Assembly: GCA_011503125.2 (NCBI GenBank)
Contig: WWBZ02000001.1
Coordinates: 1,116,001 to 1,180,000, forward strand
DNA length: 64,000 nt
Direction: 5' to 3'
Source: Botryosphaeria dothidea
Lineage: Eukaryota; Ascomycota; Dothideomycetes; Botryosphaeriales; Botryosphaeriaceae
The first letter of the stretch is position 1. Each line of letters begins with the position of its first letter. Shown here one piece after another: positions 1 through 10,738 of the stretch. The translations under genes were made by a program, and so were the position numbers. The notes beneath the pieces were generated by a model that was not told the origin of the DNA, ran no database searches, and worked only from the letters and a program-made list of their open reading frames with translations.

Positions 1-659
1 AAAATTTGAGGGATGCTGTTGATGCCATCGATAAGTTTGTTAACTTCATCTTGAAAGGAATCGGCCACGTTGGCGATATTATCTCCGACGGAGTCCAGGG
101 TTTTGTTAAGGCCATCGCCGATGAACTCGGCAGCTTCGATGACAGTATGGAGACTGCCACGAACTGCCAGGGTGATGAGGCAGACATAAGTGGAAGTGAG
201 CAGGTTGATGTAGAAGACAACAAGCTCTTCCACACCGGTGACGATGAGGTCGAGCATGGACATCAAGCCACTGACAGTCTTCTCAATACCCGAAGCGGTG
301 ATCTCGTTGACTCCCTTTGACATGTAGTGGGGCATGGAAGCCATGGCACTGCCGACGGACTCGACGCTGGAGCATGCTGAAAGAGCTTCGGTACGTGCAG
401 AGCCGAGGTTGTCGTTGAGGTTGGCAGTGGCAATGAGTACGCGGACGAGAACGAGGAGCAGGAGGATAGTCCAGCGGTTAAACCAGACCTGCGAGAGTCT
501 AGCTCGAAGGCCGAGGTATGGTGTGAGGTATGGTGCTTGGTTTGTGACAGGTCGCGGTGCGTCCTGGGGAGCGTAGTAGTCCCGCATCTCATGATCGCCA
601 GCGGAGTGAGATGGAGGCACGTCCGGAAAGGCGAAGCGTTGGTTCGCTGCGGAAGACAT
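1..659 (-). CDS. PRM1: Plasma membrane fusion protein PRM1, 5' part (partial at window edge)
   Basis: The minus strand is open from an ATG at 659 to the window edge, giving about 219 N-terminal residues. Prm1 proteins are multispanning plasma-membrane proteins that promote membrane merger during cell fusion in mating and hyphal anastomosis. I see a hydrophilic N-terminus of about 55 residues, a first membrane segment near residues 63-79 (WTILLLLVLVRVLIATA), then the extracellular stretch with the family-typical ALSACSSVESVGSAMASMPH and YMSKGVNE blocks, and a second hydrophobic segment near 143-165. The start is the first ATG after upstream stops, and MSSAANQRF is followed by a charged cytosolic leader as in the family. 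No intron is visible in this part. The rest of the gene lies to the left of the window. Confidence 0.88.
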   Translation of the reverse strand, partial: MSSAANQRFAFPDVPPSHSAGDHEMRDYYAPQDAPRPVTNQAPYLTPYLGLRARLSQVWFNRWTILLLLVLVRVLIATANLNDNLGSARTEALSACSSVESVGSAMASMPHYMSKGVNEITASGIEKTVSGLMSMLDLIVTGVEELVVFYINLLTSTYVCLITLAVRGSLHTVIEAAEFIGDGLNKTLDSVGDNIANVADSFQDEVNKLIDGINSIPQI

Positions 660-3600
660 GATGACCGAAAGGTCTGGAAAGACTCGCCTGGAGTTTGAGT
701 ATTAGGAGAGTGTTGATGCCAGCCAGCGGCAACTGATGCAGTCGATGCAGTCGTGAGTCGTAAAAGCAAATGCAAAGGCAAAGGCAAAGAAAGTTGAGAG
801 TCGTAACACGTCGAGTCGAGGAAAGGAAGAAGGTTGGAAGATGTAGGTAGGACTCGGAGACTTGGTTTGTGAACAATAGGAACAAAGCCGCGAGGATTAC
901 TCTATTAGAAAGACAATAGAAGAGAGAACAAGCACATGACTCAATGGCAAACAAAGAGCTTCGGCGGGGGGAGGGTGAAGGTGAAGGCAAGTGTGAAAGA
1001 GAGGTACAGGAGGGGCGCAAGCAGACAATAAGAGACAGCCAACAATAGCACTTTGGATCAGACGTACCTGGCCTAGCATGGCCCGAGGAGAGACCTGGCG
1101 GCAGTGGCTTGCTGCCGGTTCGTGAAACAAGCAGATCGCTTGGACGAGGCGTTTCAAAGACATGCGGTCGATCAGGCCTCTATTCTGGGCTCTGAGGCTC
1201 TGTTGGTAGCGCGGCGCAAATAGCCGCCCTCGGAGGTCGACAGGAAGGCGGAGAGCCAACCGTTTCTCGACAGAGCGGTCAGTCTGGAGGAGAGCGTGGA
1301 CAGTGCGCTGCAGCACGATGCCAGCGCGACGGCGCGTCTCGGTCGCCTCACTGGCCGGTCGTGACTTTCGCGCTCCGGCTTGCGACACGGACAGCAAAAC
1401 TCTGAAGGCCGGGCGGCACCGCGACGCTCAGACGGCGCCCAGCTGGGCTGAGGCCGCGGGTCGCGGTGCTGCGCGTCTCCGGAGGCTGCTGCGGGGGAGT
1501 TGAGGTCGCAAGGGGACAGCACCGTAGCGGCAGGACTGTCACGTACGGGTCGCCCATCTCAGCAAAGTAGCGGGTCAGGCGAGTTGTTAAGTAGTATGGC
1601 AGCCGCTCGACGCTGCCACTCATTCGTGGCTGGAGCGGAGCTCTGCAGCGCGCAAACCCTGTTTTTGCGAGAGCCCGCAGACGTCATCGCTGTAGCAGCG
1701 CGGAGACCCGGGCGCACTGTGCTTCGAAATTTGTTTGTCTTCAATCTTCCGCGACGGCTTCTCGAGAGCGTGCCAGCAGCGAGTCTGCCATCGTGAGTCT
1801 GGTCACGCGCAGCCCTGGTGTTGAGCGCCCGAAGGCGTCTCCAGGAATGCATTTTCGCAAATCGCCCGGCATGGCGGCGGCGGCAGCAGCAGAGGGCGGA
1901 TTTGCAGCATCGATTGGCTGTCGCTTGCGCCCGCTCGCCTGGGCCTTAGGCGCCCGTGCGACGTTCCCCACCACTCGCCTTCCTCCGCACCCAAGCCTTG
2001 AAACGTGCGCAGACCGCCTCCGCTAACCTCCGTTTCTTTTCAACACCAACGAGTCTCGTCAACTTGGCCTCAACCTAATGCACTTGCGTATTTGATATTC
2101 GCTCAATCATCCAACTCCGCCTGCTGATCTCCGCATCTCCGCGCCATTTTTTTTGAATCCCACTGCTTTGTGACGCGTCCAAGCATTACGTGCTGCCATA
2201 TGCGCGTCTGGCTTCATCATCGACTCCTTCCAACGCGTAATCCGTATGCATGAGCTCCATGTCCCCGTGCATTCTCTTCTCCTATGGAATATCTCCCTCT
2301 GTCTTCATTGAAAATTGGTCTCCGCCTCGTTCCCCACTGCCTCCGACGCTGACTCCATGAGCCAAGTATCTCAATCCGAAGCACGACCCGACCGCACATT
2401 CGGCATTCCCTAATTCTGGTTCAGATGGAATAAGACACTCCTTGCGGTGTGCAACAGGTGTACGAACTATAGTACTGCGTGAAGGAAGCAGAGGAATGCT
2501 CCTAGCCCCCCTACAAGGCTGGTGTCAAAAATTTTGCAACAGCAAAAACCCACAGTTGGTGAAGCTCCCTAGAATATGATTGCATGGGTGACTCTTGGTG
2601 TCAGTCTTCAGAATGTGATTCCATTTCTTTGTGTGTGTCCTCACAAAAAAGAGGGTTCCCCCGACGGACCATATAACCTACTTCAAGTCCAGGATCAAAT
2701 TTGCCATGTTCTCTCCTCTATTTCCTCTCATCTAGCTTCTTTTCATACCCGTTACTTGATTGAATATTCTTCTTGCGATTCCATTCTTTCTGTTCTGGGG
2801 TTGCGCTGTCTGACACAGTCGAAAAGCTGACATGTTCTTTTCTCAACATGCAATTTCTAGACCTTCGTCGAAACATCCTTCTTGGTGCAATGCTGATATT
2901 CAAAGCCGAGTTTCCTTGAAGATTGAAATAAGACCCTTCTTTGGCGGCTCGCGGTGATGATAATCGCTAACCAGCAGCTGGGCAACCGTAAGGCTTCTCT
3001 ACGAGCCACATGGCACGTGATATGGCACTCGCATGGCAGATGTTCGGGAAGTTGCTAGTCCGTCATGGTGCGCGGCTCAAGAACAAGCACCACTACATTC
3101 TATGTTCTTCAGTGACTCTAACACCAAGTTCTCTGAACCACAGATCTCCCTGAATCGCAGTGTCCCGTAGGTCACAGTCCACAGTTGGCGCTTCAAGAAA
3201 GAAACTAATACTTCACAAACAGGTCCAATTTTCCCTCATTCGTCTCTTTCCTTCCTGTGCTTGCTTAAAAGGTCAACAGCACCCTGTTGCTGCGCCACAC
3301 AATACGCCATTTGCTCCGTCACGATCCAAGCCTCCCTTCGATCCGCTTCATCAACTTGGGCTGTCATTACCCAAAATCATCATCCAGCCTTACTACTGAG
3401 GCCCCTCTGAACAATTTTCTTACGACCCCATCGAGACTATCTTCTGCAACGCCTCACTTGCCTCCATTGCCTGCCATCTTGGTGAACGACCTCTTCTTCA
3501 ACTCAGCTGCAAACCGCTCAGTGCCGCTGGCGTTGCTCTCGACATTGTGCGTCACTTCGAATAGGATATCCGCACATTGCCCTTCACCAGGTGGGTCTCA

Positions 3601-4402
3601 TATGGAATCAAGACTGGTGACATACTGATCTGACCTGCTATTAAACGCAGTGTAGTACGCGCTCGGTTCAAAAATCTCGTAGCGGAGCTTCAAAGCAACT
3701 CCAGCCCGTCACGTTTGCGCCGTCATTGCTATCGCGTCATACGATCATCTGGAAATTTGCTTTGTGCACGCAGTTCGAGGGCTTTTACATTGAAAACCAA
3801 CGACGTCTGAATTTGAGAGCCATACCAGCTTCCGCCTCGCCGGCACGCTGATACTTTCCCTCCCCCGACCGTTCACCCGCCCTTACCTTCCCCCAAGAAT
3901 TACCGAACTAAGTTCTCAAGGAGCCAGAGCTTGGCATAGTGGTAATCGTTGTGGGCAGCGATTGATCTTGGAGTTGAGGTATGTCTTTTCTTGTTGTTCT
4001 CGGCCGCGTCGCCGTGGGGGTTGCATGCCATGTGGCCATCGATATGCAGGGTCTCTCATGTGCTTATGCTCCTGCCGTTGCAATTATCTGTTGAGCGGGA
4101 TGGCCTGCTATCATGTGCTGATTTTGCTTTCCTATTGTCATGCGAGCAACAATAGCACTTACAATACGTATTTAACGCAGGACAGTCATCACTCGCCGGC
4201 TTATCTAAAATAACTTCCTCGATACTACTGCTGCCTAAAGCAAACTCATCCACACGACCTTAACGACAATCTACCCTGTTCACCACGTCCACTTCTACCA
4301 TTCAACAATCGCGGTTGACACCGACTCCAAGAACCTGCCTACGTTTGCCAACAGACGCTCCCGTAACCTGCCCAAGCCAGCGTGAACACCTTCGTGACAG
4401 CC
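660..4402. other. Long intergenic region / leaders of PRM1 and the 4403 gene
   Basis: No convincing coding gene is visible in 3.7 kb; the short ORFs here have biased, low-complexity translations. Near the PRM1 end there is a short (CAAAGG)n-type tract at about 771-795. Toward the right, 3200-4400 is C/T-rich like a long fungal 5' leader. It contains one plausible untranslated intron at 3979-4180, with a GTATGT donor and a TTTAACGCAG acceptor. This belongs presumably to the gene starting at 4403. Confidence 0.4.
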
Positions 4403-5278
4403 ATGGATGTCAGTGCCCGCCAGAAGTCTTCTTTGCAACCACTCGAGTCAGGGTCGCTCGATCAAGTCATGACACCAGCACAATCCACCAACTTCGTCAA
4501 GGAAATCGCGAACAATGCTCAGCGTGACGCTGGAAGCCGCGCGCATAATCGCGGTGTCCATGAGGTGTGTGAGGATGAGAACATGGAGATGGCATATGGT
4601 GGATCACACACGCAGAGCTGGACGTGGTCTTCACCGCGTGCCCTCCAGGAAGATCTCTATACGGTTGCCAAGGTTTCGGTGGAGCGCCATTTCCGTGGCT
4701 ACGATCGCAACCTTGTTGAGGCTCTGAAAGGTCTCGACAAGTGGTGTGAGCATGCCACCAACATGAAGGTGGTCGCGATCAAGCTTGAGGAGCGCAGGAT
4801 TGAGGAGAAGGAAATCTACAAGCGTCTGCGTTCCAAGGAAGACGTCCACAAGCCCTTCGATGGCCGCAAGCTCTCGGTTGGCATGGGTGCTGTCTTGTGC
4901 TTCCACACTCTCTGGTGCAGCGATTACAAGACTGATTGGCGCAAGCTGGCGCCGTGGCCTAGTATTGCGGAACAGAAGTGGGAGGGCGAAGACCGCGCCC
5001 GTACAAAGGTAGGCAGGTACTTCCCTCTGCCTCGTCAGCCCAGCAACGGCAGTGTTCCTTGGAACTATTTGCCCATGATCACCTCTTCGCCCTTTGACCA
5101 GATCTGGAAGGTCCCGTCTGAGCTCGACATCCTGTATCCTATGGACCAGGTTACTGCGGAGACTGAGCAGGACAAGCATATGCTGTTGAACCAGGATATT
5201 CTGGACGCCATCGACCTTGGCTCGAATGACGTTTGGGCCAAGGATGATCTTCCCTCGGATTCGCCCGCAGCTGTGTAA
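4403..5278 (+). CDS. Hypothetical protein, about 291 aa, possible extra 3' exon
   Basis: I do not recognise this family. The ORF starts at ATG 4403 (MDVSARQKSS) and reads 291 residues with ordinary amino-acid composition, no signal peptide and no membrane segment. Residues about 90-165 are rich in charged helical sequence (for example KLEERRIEEKEIYKRL), which could form a coiled coil. A later Trp-rich stretch follows (FHTLWCSDYKTDWRKLAPWP). The region is codon-like throughout and has no frame breaks, so I take it as a real gene. The stop TAA at 5276-5278 lies inside a perfect GTAAGT donor (5275-5280). Splicing to an acceptor at 5322 would add ten residues and end at 5353, so the true C-terminus is uncertain. 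A long C/T-rich leader precedes it. Confidence 0.7.
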   Translation: MDVSARQKSSLQPLESGSLDQVMTPAQSTNFVKEIANNAQRDAGSRAHNRGVHEVCEDENMEMAYGGSHTQSWTWSSPRALQEDLYTVAKVSVERHFRGYDRNLVEALKGLDKWCEHATNMKVVAIKLEERRIEEKEIYKRLRSKEDVHKPFDGRKLSVGMGAVLCFHTLWCSDYKTDWRKLAPWPSIAEQKWEGEDRARTKVGRYFPLPRQPSNGSVPWNYLPMITSSPFDQIWKVPSELDILYPMDQVTAETEQDKHMLLNQDILDAIDLGSNDVWAKDDLPSDSPAAV

Positions 5279-5353
5279 GTATATCGAATTTTCTTCTTTT
5301 TAAAGGCCTAACTTTAGTATAGGAAGCCGAAATTTGGAGGCTTATCTCCTTAA

Positions 5354-6462
5354 CGCGTCGAGGTCCCACAACCTCACTCACACACTTCCACACTGCCGAA
5401 CACGGTTACGATTCAACTTCTCCAATTTGCCAATTCCTCATTATCATCTTAAGTTTCTCTGATTCAAGGTAAAGTATTGTTTCTCATATCCATCCAAATC
5501 CTCTTCTCTGCGGTGTGCTTTTTCTCTCCCTCTGCTCCATACAAGCTCACCTTTTCCTCGACCACATTAACATCTCAAACAGCAAGAGCAGCACGCTTCA
5601 ACGCTGTTATTCTCATGGCACGATCGGACGCAAGCCTGATTCGTTCCGGCAAACGAGCTATCAACGCTTGTCTCAGCACCCTCCGGAAATACAGAAAAAG
5701 ATTGCGACGATACGGCTTGCGAGGACGACGAGGGCCACGGCCTTGCTAATACAATTTCAATTCTTTCTCCTTGTTGTACAGTACCATACAATCCAGGACC
5801 AGGATATCAAGACTTTGGATGCCGTCATTTGCATCATCGGGCGCGGGTTGGTCTCAACACCATATCTTGCTAGGAGTGGCTCTTCAACGGATCACTCTTT
5901 CTTTTTCTTCTTCTTTTTCTTTTGCCTTTGCTTTTGCCTTTGCTTTGGTTCTCCAAGTCCACCAACCTTCGCCTGGGTAATCGATATCCCATTGGAAATC
6001 CTCAGTACCGGTGTGCTGGACCACATGGATTTTTTAAGCTTCTCACTTGGTGGAACATTCTGGATTTCATAATGCGTTGGTAATCTGCGACATCACCTCA
6101 AATTGGAAGCAGAAGTACAGCCACCGAACTATGGAAGTGGTCACTCAGGACTGCATTTTTCTTTTGTCGGTTTTCAATTTTCAAGAAAGCCGAAGCTTTC
6201 TGTTTCATTTCATTTCCTCATTCAGCGATGGAGCCCCACCAGGAAGCAGAATGAAGAATCGCAGGATAGACAACAGCACAAACAAGCATCACACAAATTT
6301 ATTTTTGGGAGTTTCATCAGTCATCTATGACCACTTCTCCATGCCATATGATATTTTCTCATCGTTTAAAATATTGAACCGACAGCTAGTCTCAACCCAA
6401 TCAAACGCCGCAGCCAACCACAAAACACCACCGCTAGCGCTCCTGACTCATCCATCAACCCA
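5354..6462. other. Intergenic spacer with polypyrimidine tract
   Basis: I see no supported gene. The plus strand carries a long T/C-rich tract at about 5896-5950 with tandem TTTTGCC/TTTGCT units. Short overlapping ORFs here translate to low-complexity Phe/Ser-rich sequence and are probably leader or spacer DNA. Confidence 0.4.
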
Positions 6463-8172
6463 TCAGTCAATCCTCTCCCACGCCCAAAACCGCAGCGCCT
6501 TTTCTTCTCTACCCCGCCAATCCCATTCCTCCTCCCCACCATATCGCTCCTCAAACCCCACACCCAACACCTCTAACGTCGCCGCCCGCACATCCAGATC
6601 TCTAGCACCGACTTCCGCTCTTCGTCGATCAATAAGGGCCGACACGACAGCCGGATCATCGGGCAGCGGAAGCGGCATGTATGATGTGGGCGCTTGGTGC
6701 GCCCAGGCGCCGATAGTGGGTGGAGGCGCGCTGGGGACGACGTCGGGGTGGTGGGCGGAGAGGGCGCGGAGGAGGTTGGTAAGTTCGGCGCCGATGTCTG
6801 GGTTGAGCGTGGTGGGAGTGGCGTGTGAGGTGGACGCTCGGGCCTGGGCAGACGACGGGGCGGTAGGAGCTGGTGGTGCTGCTGTGGTGGATGTGGATGA
6901 TTTGCGCGGTCTGAATGGTGGGAAATGAGGGCGCAACGAGGAGATGACCCGGGGAATATGGGATCTTGGCAGAGGTGCGCAACGGCGGGGAGCGCTTGCT
7001 GGGCTGGAAGGTCCGGGCACTTCGTCTGGCTTTGGTGGCTCTTCTGGAGGACTGGCAGATGGTGGCAGTGGTGTGGAGAAGAGCGGTCGAGGCATCAAAG
7101 AAGGGGAGGGAGGTGAGTCCATAATTCCCATCTCTTCTCTGGCAGCTGGCGATGGTACCTCAACATTGACATGCCGCGGGGGGCCGGCTGCGGATATCTC
7201 CGGCTCTGTCTTTGAGCCTACTGGCAGTAAAGTTGGAAGACGACTTTCTCCTGCTTTGCTCGTGCTTACTGCATCATTACCGCGCACCCATGTCTCGCTC
7301 GCATGGCATAGAGTACACCTTACCTGGACGGCTTCTTGGACAATCGGATCGGACCCAGTTGAACACCTAGACCTATCACTACCTGTACTCCTGCTACCTT
7401 GACTCTTGTTGCCGGAAGAACTTGCCGTACGATGGCTCGCACTTGGAGAACCATTCACAATAGTCGGGTGGCTAGATACCCTCCACCTATGCGTCGGACT
7501 GCCCGTGCAGTAGACCCGGGTCGCGGCATCCGTGCGCAATAGCCACCAAGAGACCTCTGCTGTAGTTTTTTCGGAGCCCGTTTTCTGAGGACTGTTGTCT
7601 TCAGCCTCTTCCTTCTTCTCTACGCAATCCTTACCTCTCAGGTCCTTCTGGTGGCAACATTCCTCCATCATATTTTTGTCTGGTGCTCTACTACTGAGGG
7701 ATAGCAGTCTCTGCGCTCTTCGATACCACGCACCCCACAACTCCGAAGCCAACTTCCTCCGCTGTCGGTTGCAGCAATCTTGCACTCCCTCATCCTGCCC
7801 AGCAGTGTCCTGAGAGAGCTGTCGAGAGCGCCTGCGGAAGCGCGCAAGGGCTCTACGCCAGCGAGTTGTGGGTCGGTCTGGGTGCATTCCAGCCTGAGGT
7901 TCGTGTGCTCTTTCTTGGTCCGATGTTGGTGTAGGTCCATCCCAATCATCAGTCGGATGGTGATACCGTGCTCGTTGCCTGCGTGTAGACAGACGCAAGT
8001 TTGGAGAACGGCGGAAGAATGACGGACTCGGATCCATGGGCGGGGCTTCGAGGCGTATGGGGACCGGACTGCTTGGAGAGGAAGGGTACTGGTTGCGGCC
8101 GAGCAGTTTGGCGCTCGAGTGCGTTTCGATGTTGGTGGCTGAACATCTTTTGCGATGAGGACTGCGCTTCAT
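6463..8172 (-). CDS. Hypothetical Pro/Ser/Arg-rich protein
   Basis: This is a 569-codon ORF from ATG 8172 to a stop at 6463. No known domain is visible. The N-terminal 300 residues are low-complexity and Arg/Ser-rich. Residues from about 350 are strongly Pro/Ser/Ala-rich, and the C-terminal 60 residues look more ordered (VVSALIDRRRAEVGARDLDV, then an acidic WDWRGREEKALRFWAWERID end). A second possible start is the in-frame ATG at 7122, which would give a 219-residue protein containing only the Pro-rich and ordered C-terminal parts. The C-terminal third is the part I trust most. The rest may be disordered protein or a fortuitous extension, and hidden introns cannot be excluded. Confidence 0.45.
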   Translation of the reverse strand: MKRSPHRKRCSATNIETHSSAKLLGRNQYPSSPSSPVPIRLEAPPMDPSPSFFRRSPNLRLSTRRQRARYHHPTDDWDGPTPTSDQERAHEPQAGMHPDRPTTRWRRALARFRRRSRQLSQDTAGQDEGVQDCCNRQRRKLASELWGAWYRRAQRLLSLSSRAPDKNMMEECCHQKDLRGKDCVEKKEEAEDNSPQKTGSEKTTAEVSWWLLRTDAATRVYCTGSPTHRWRVSSHPTIVNGSPSASHRTASSSGNKSQGSRSTGSDRSRCSTGSDPIVQEAVQVRCTLCHASETWVRGNDAVSTSKAGESRLPTLLPVGSKTEPEISAAGPPRHVNVEVPSPAAREEMGIMDSPPSPSLMPRPLFSTPLPPSASPPEEPPKPDEVPGPSSPASAPRRCAPLPRSHIPRVISSLRPHFPPFRPRKSSTSTTAAPPAPTAPSSAQARASTSHATPTTLNPDIGAELTNLLRALSAHHPDVVPSAPPPTIGAWAHQAPTSYMPLPLPDDPAVVSALIDRRRAEVGARDLDVRAATLEVLGVGFEERYGGEEEWDWRGREEKALRFWAWERID

Positions 8173-9018
8173 GGCCTTCCCGACTTGGTTCTTGATCAAG
8201 GACGTGAAATATGCACACTCTCTTTACTTAAGAAGTAAAGGGCAGTGGGGAGAGGAGACCACCCGGTAAAATACGGGATGCGCATCACTGACAAACGCAA
8301 AGGGGAATTCTATTATAACGGGCTGGATAGGTTCCCAAATGATTCTGGAGTCGCATGTCGCGTAATGTCTTATCAAGTCAGATCGGTTTCAGAGGTTTGA
8401 ACAAAGACACAATGGGACAATTGGATTGTTCATCCTATGATAGACGCGACTTGTCTGTGTTGGAGACAGGAATTAGTAGTACTCGCAATGAGGGGCCCAT
8501 GGTCAGAATGAAAACATTGGAGATCTTATCAGAACAGTGCTTCTCAGGTTCGGCTTATACGAATCGGGCGATGAAGTTATCACGACTGCCGGAATCTATG
8601 CAATATCGGTTTCTGTAATTTAGTACTAATGCGTAGAGAGTAGAAGCACTCGCCCGTTTGTAAATGTAATTGGTCCTGTAAGACACTTACGTCCGAACGA
8701 ATGCTTCTACTCCGAGAGTTAAGAGCCTAGACGTTGCGTGGACCCTATAGCTAAGAAAGAGATTTACTTGCGACGCCGGTCCGTATACGCCAAACCTGTG
8801 AAGCCTTATAAGAATTTTAAGAATTGGCGCATTTATGAATGGACACTCGCAATTTTGTGGATGGAAACTTTCAAGTTTGTTATTGTATTGAATTGAGAAC
8901 TTCCTTTAGCTAACCGAATGTCGAAACCACGAAGCAAGCGCAATCTATAAGCGGAAGACTAGAAAGGGAAGACTAGAAAGACTTATTGGACTTACTCGTC
9001 ATTATCAGAAGGCCCACG
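8173..9018. other. Intergenic spacer with repeat copy A
   Basis: AT-richer spacer without a supported gene. It contains a palindromic repeat copy at 8640-8710 (annotated separately). Confidence 0.5.
8640..8710. repeat. Palindromic MITE-like repeat, copy A
   Basis: The ends GTAGAAGCACTCGCCCG and, on the other strand, GTAGAAGCATTCGTTCGG form an imperfect inverted repeat of about 28 bp per arm around a short centre. The arms reach inward to ACATTTAC and ACACTTAC. The outer flanks also partly mirror each other (TACTCTCTACG on the reversed left flank). It resembles copies B-F elsewhere in the window. Confidence 0.65.
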
Positions 9019-9717
9019 CTATGACCACCTGTCATCAGCCTCACCCCAATTGCGAATCCAATGCGGAAGTGGCGGCCTGGAAAACCAGCATGGCTGACGA
9101 GGTGCAGAATCAGCAGTCTCTTGCTCGATCTCTGCGATCGTCCTCTTCTCTTCTTCCGGTGCAATTTCCTCGATGGCATCTAGCCAGCACCAGACCGTGG
9201 GATCAGACCAGAGCCAGCCTTGAACAAGTTCTTCGACGGGAACAGGCTCTCCATCCAAGTATGTCGGGTGGTATTCGGAGGAAATCGGGGGGATGATGAC
9301 GCCGAGCGGGCTCTGCTGTCCATTGGTGAGAACATACTGGCGCCCTACGGTTAGCTGATTAGGATCCTTGCGATAGAGATATATCTCGTAGACCCTTTCC
9401 ACTGGCTCGAGCGGAAGGTGAAAGTGGAGTTGGATTGGCTCGAAAGATTCATCCCACTCGTCCTTGGACCACGTTGATACCTGGTCGGTCTCTAATTTCC
9501 GACTTCCAAGCTTGATGCCGGTGGAAGTGTCAGTGAATTCGACACAGACCTCGAGCGGACCGGGAGGAACACGTGCATGGAGCTGCCAGGTATTGCACGC
9601 ATTGAAATGACCGTGCAGACGACCCCGAACGGTGGTCCACTTAGTGCCGCTAAAGGTGGATGTGTAGAGGTGGAACCAGCCTTCTTCGCCAGGACCAAGA
9701 CTGAAGGTAGGAGCCAT
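9019..9717 (-). CDS. Hypothetical protein, 232 aa
   Basis: This is a single-exon ORF from ATG 9717 to TAG at 9019-9021. I do not recognise the family. Composition and codon use are protein-like, with many Trp/Tyr and acidic residues and alternating hydrophobic strands (for example GWFHLYTSTFSGTKWTTVRG, WQLHARVPPGPLEVCVEFTD). This suggests a beta-rich soluble protein. The C-terminal 50 residues contain an acidic helix (AIEEIAPEEEKRTIAEIEQE) followed by a Trp/Pro tail. There is no signal peptide or membrane segment. It could be a lineage-restricted fungal protein. Confidence 0.6.
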   Translation of the reverse strand: MAPTFSLGPGEEGWFHLYTSTFSGTKWTTVRGRLHGHFNACNTWQLHARVPPGPLEVCVEFTDTSTGIKLGSRKLETDQVSTWSKDEWDESFEPIQLHFHLPLEPVERVYEIYLYRKDPNQLTVGRQYVLTNGQQSPLGVIIPPISSEYHPTYLDGEPVPVEELVQGWLWSDPTVWCWLDAIEEIAPEEEKRTIAEIEQETADSAPRQPCWFSRPPLPHWIRNWGEADDRWS

Positions 9718-10738
9718 GTTAGAGTGAAGATGGAAATTCTCTCTTAGTCGTGGACTGCAGTGTCAAAGAACTGCAAGAAGCTGTAATAAAAGAGATGAGG
9801 ATGAGAGCGCATGGGATGTTGTGTGATGATTGAAGTATAAATATTAGTGTAGTCATCCCATTGTATAAAAAGAAACGCACTGTCCAGAGTCAACGTGAAT
9901 AAATAATGTATGAAATGTTGTCGTTCGTGAACTCAAAAACTATGAAAAATGCGACCAAGTAGAATATCGGCTCTGGAGCAGTTGCGCTGACAATGGTTGG
10001 GTTGCCCTAACCAAGTGCTTGCAAAGCGGAAGGTTGAAGCACTTGTCTAGATTGCCAACAACTGAACCTGGTTCAGCAGCGGAAGCACTCAGATAGACGT
10101 AGCTCTTGCTGGCGCGACAAAAACCACTGGCGAGGGACCTCAACCTGTGTTCACATTTACGGCTCCAATTTGGGTTTGAATGTCTTATTCATGTATGCGA
10201 TTCATGCTCGCGATCAGAATCGGGTGTGAAGGGGCCTATCGCAAGTAGAGTAGTTGTCATGAAGCAAACAAAGAAGCGAGCGAATGTGGTGGCGTGAGGC
10301 CGAGATGAAGCTCGGGGAGTCGGCCATGGTGAGTCTGAAGTGAGACAGTCTCATGGGCCCACAGGACGCCAAGATGCAGTAGAGAGGTGATTTGGCGGGT
10401 GATCAGCGATGCAACGCGGGTGTCAAGATGGGGGAAGGAGAGTGGAGCTGAAGACGCGTGGAGGCCTCGCCGTGGACCTTGGAGACGCGCCTTGACACGA
10501 CACAAGGGACCAGCTCGGGCCTGCCGGGGCTCGCGTGCGCCGTGCTCCGAGTTGGGGCTAGCGCACTTGGGCTTTCTTCATCTTGCTTCTGTCGCAACAC
10601 CACCCAGCGCCAACCTCCTCCAACCTCAACCCGCGCTCGACCTTGCGCGAGCCTTTCTCCTCCTCGTCGCCCCCGCGCCACGTCGACTCCACCCAGGCGC
10701 TGCACATTGCTTCTGCTCGCGACTGCGCTCGACTCACA
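9718..10738. other. Intergenic / divergent promoter region
   Basis: No gene is supported between the unknown gene at 9717 (-) and the KH-protein gene at 10739 (+). The right 200 bp are C-rich and CT-rich, as in a 5' leader of the KH gene. I see no clear TATA box. Confidence 0.4.

Noticed and set aside
263..787. 174-codon minus ORF overlapping the PRM1 start
   Set aside because: It is a shifted frame of PRM1. The PRM1 frame itself carries the recognisable membrane segment and conserved blocks.
3925..3990. D-arm-like sequence (CATAGTGGTAATCG) suggesting a tRNA
   Set aside because: No B-box TTCGA and no acceptor or T-stem pairing downstream.
7285..7339. Possible 55-nt intron in the 6463-8172 ORF
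   Set aside because: A GTAAGG donor and GATGCAG acceptor exist, but removing them produces an immediate stop, so a normal coding splice is unlikely.
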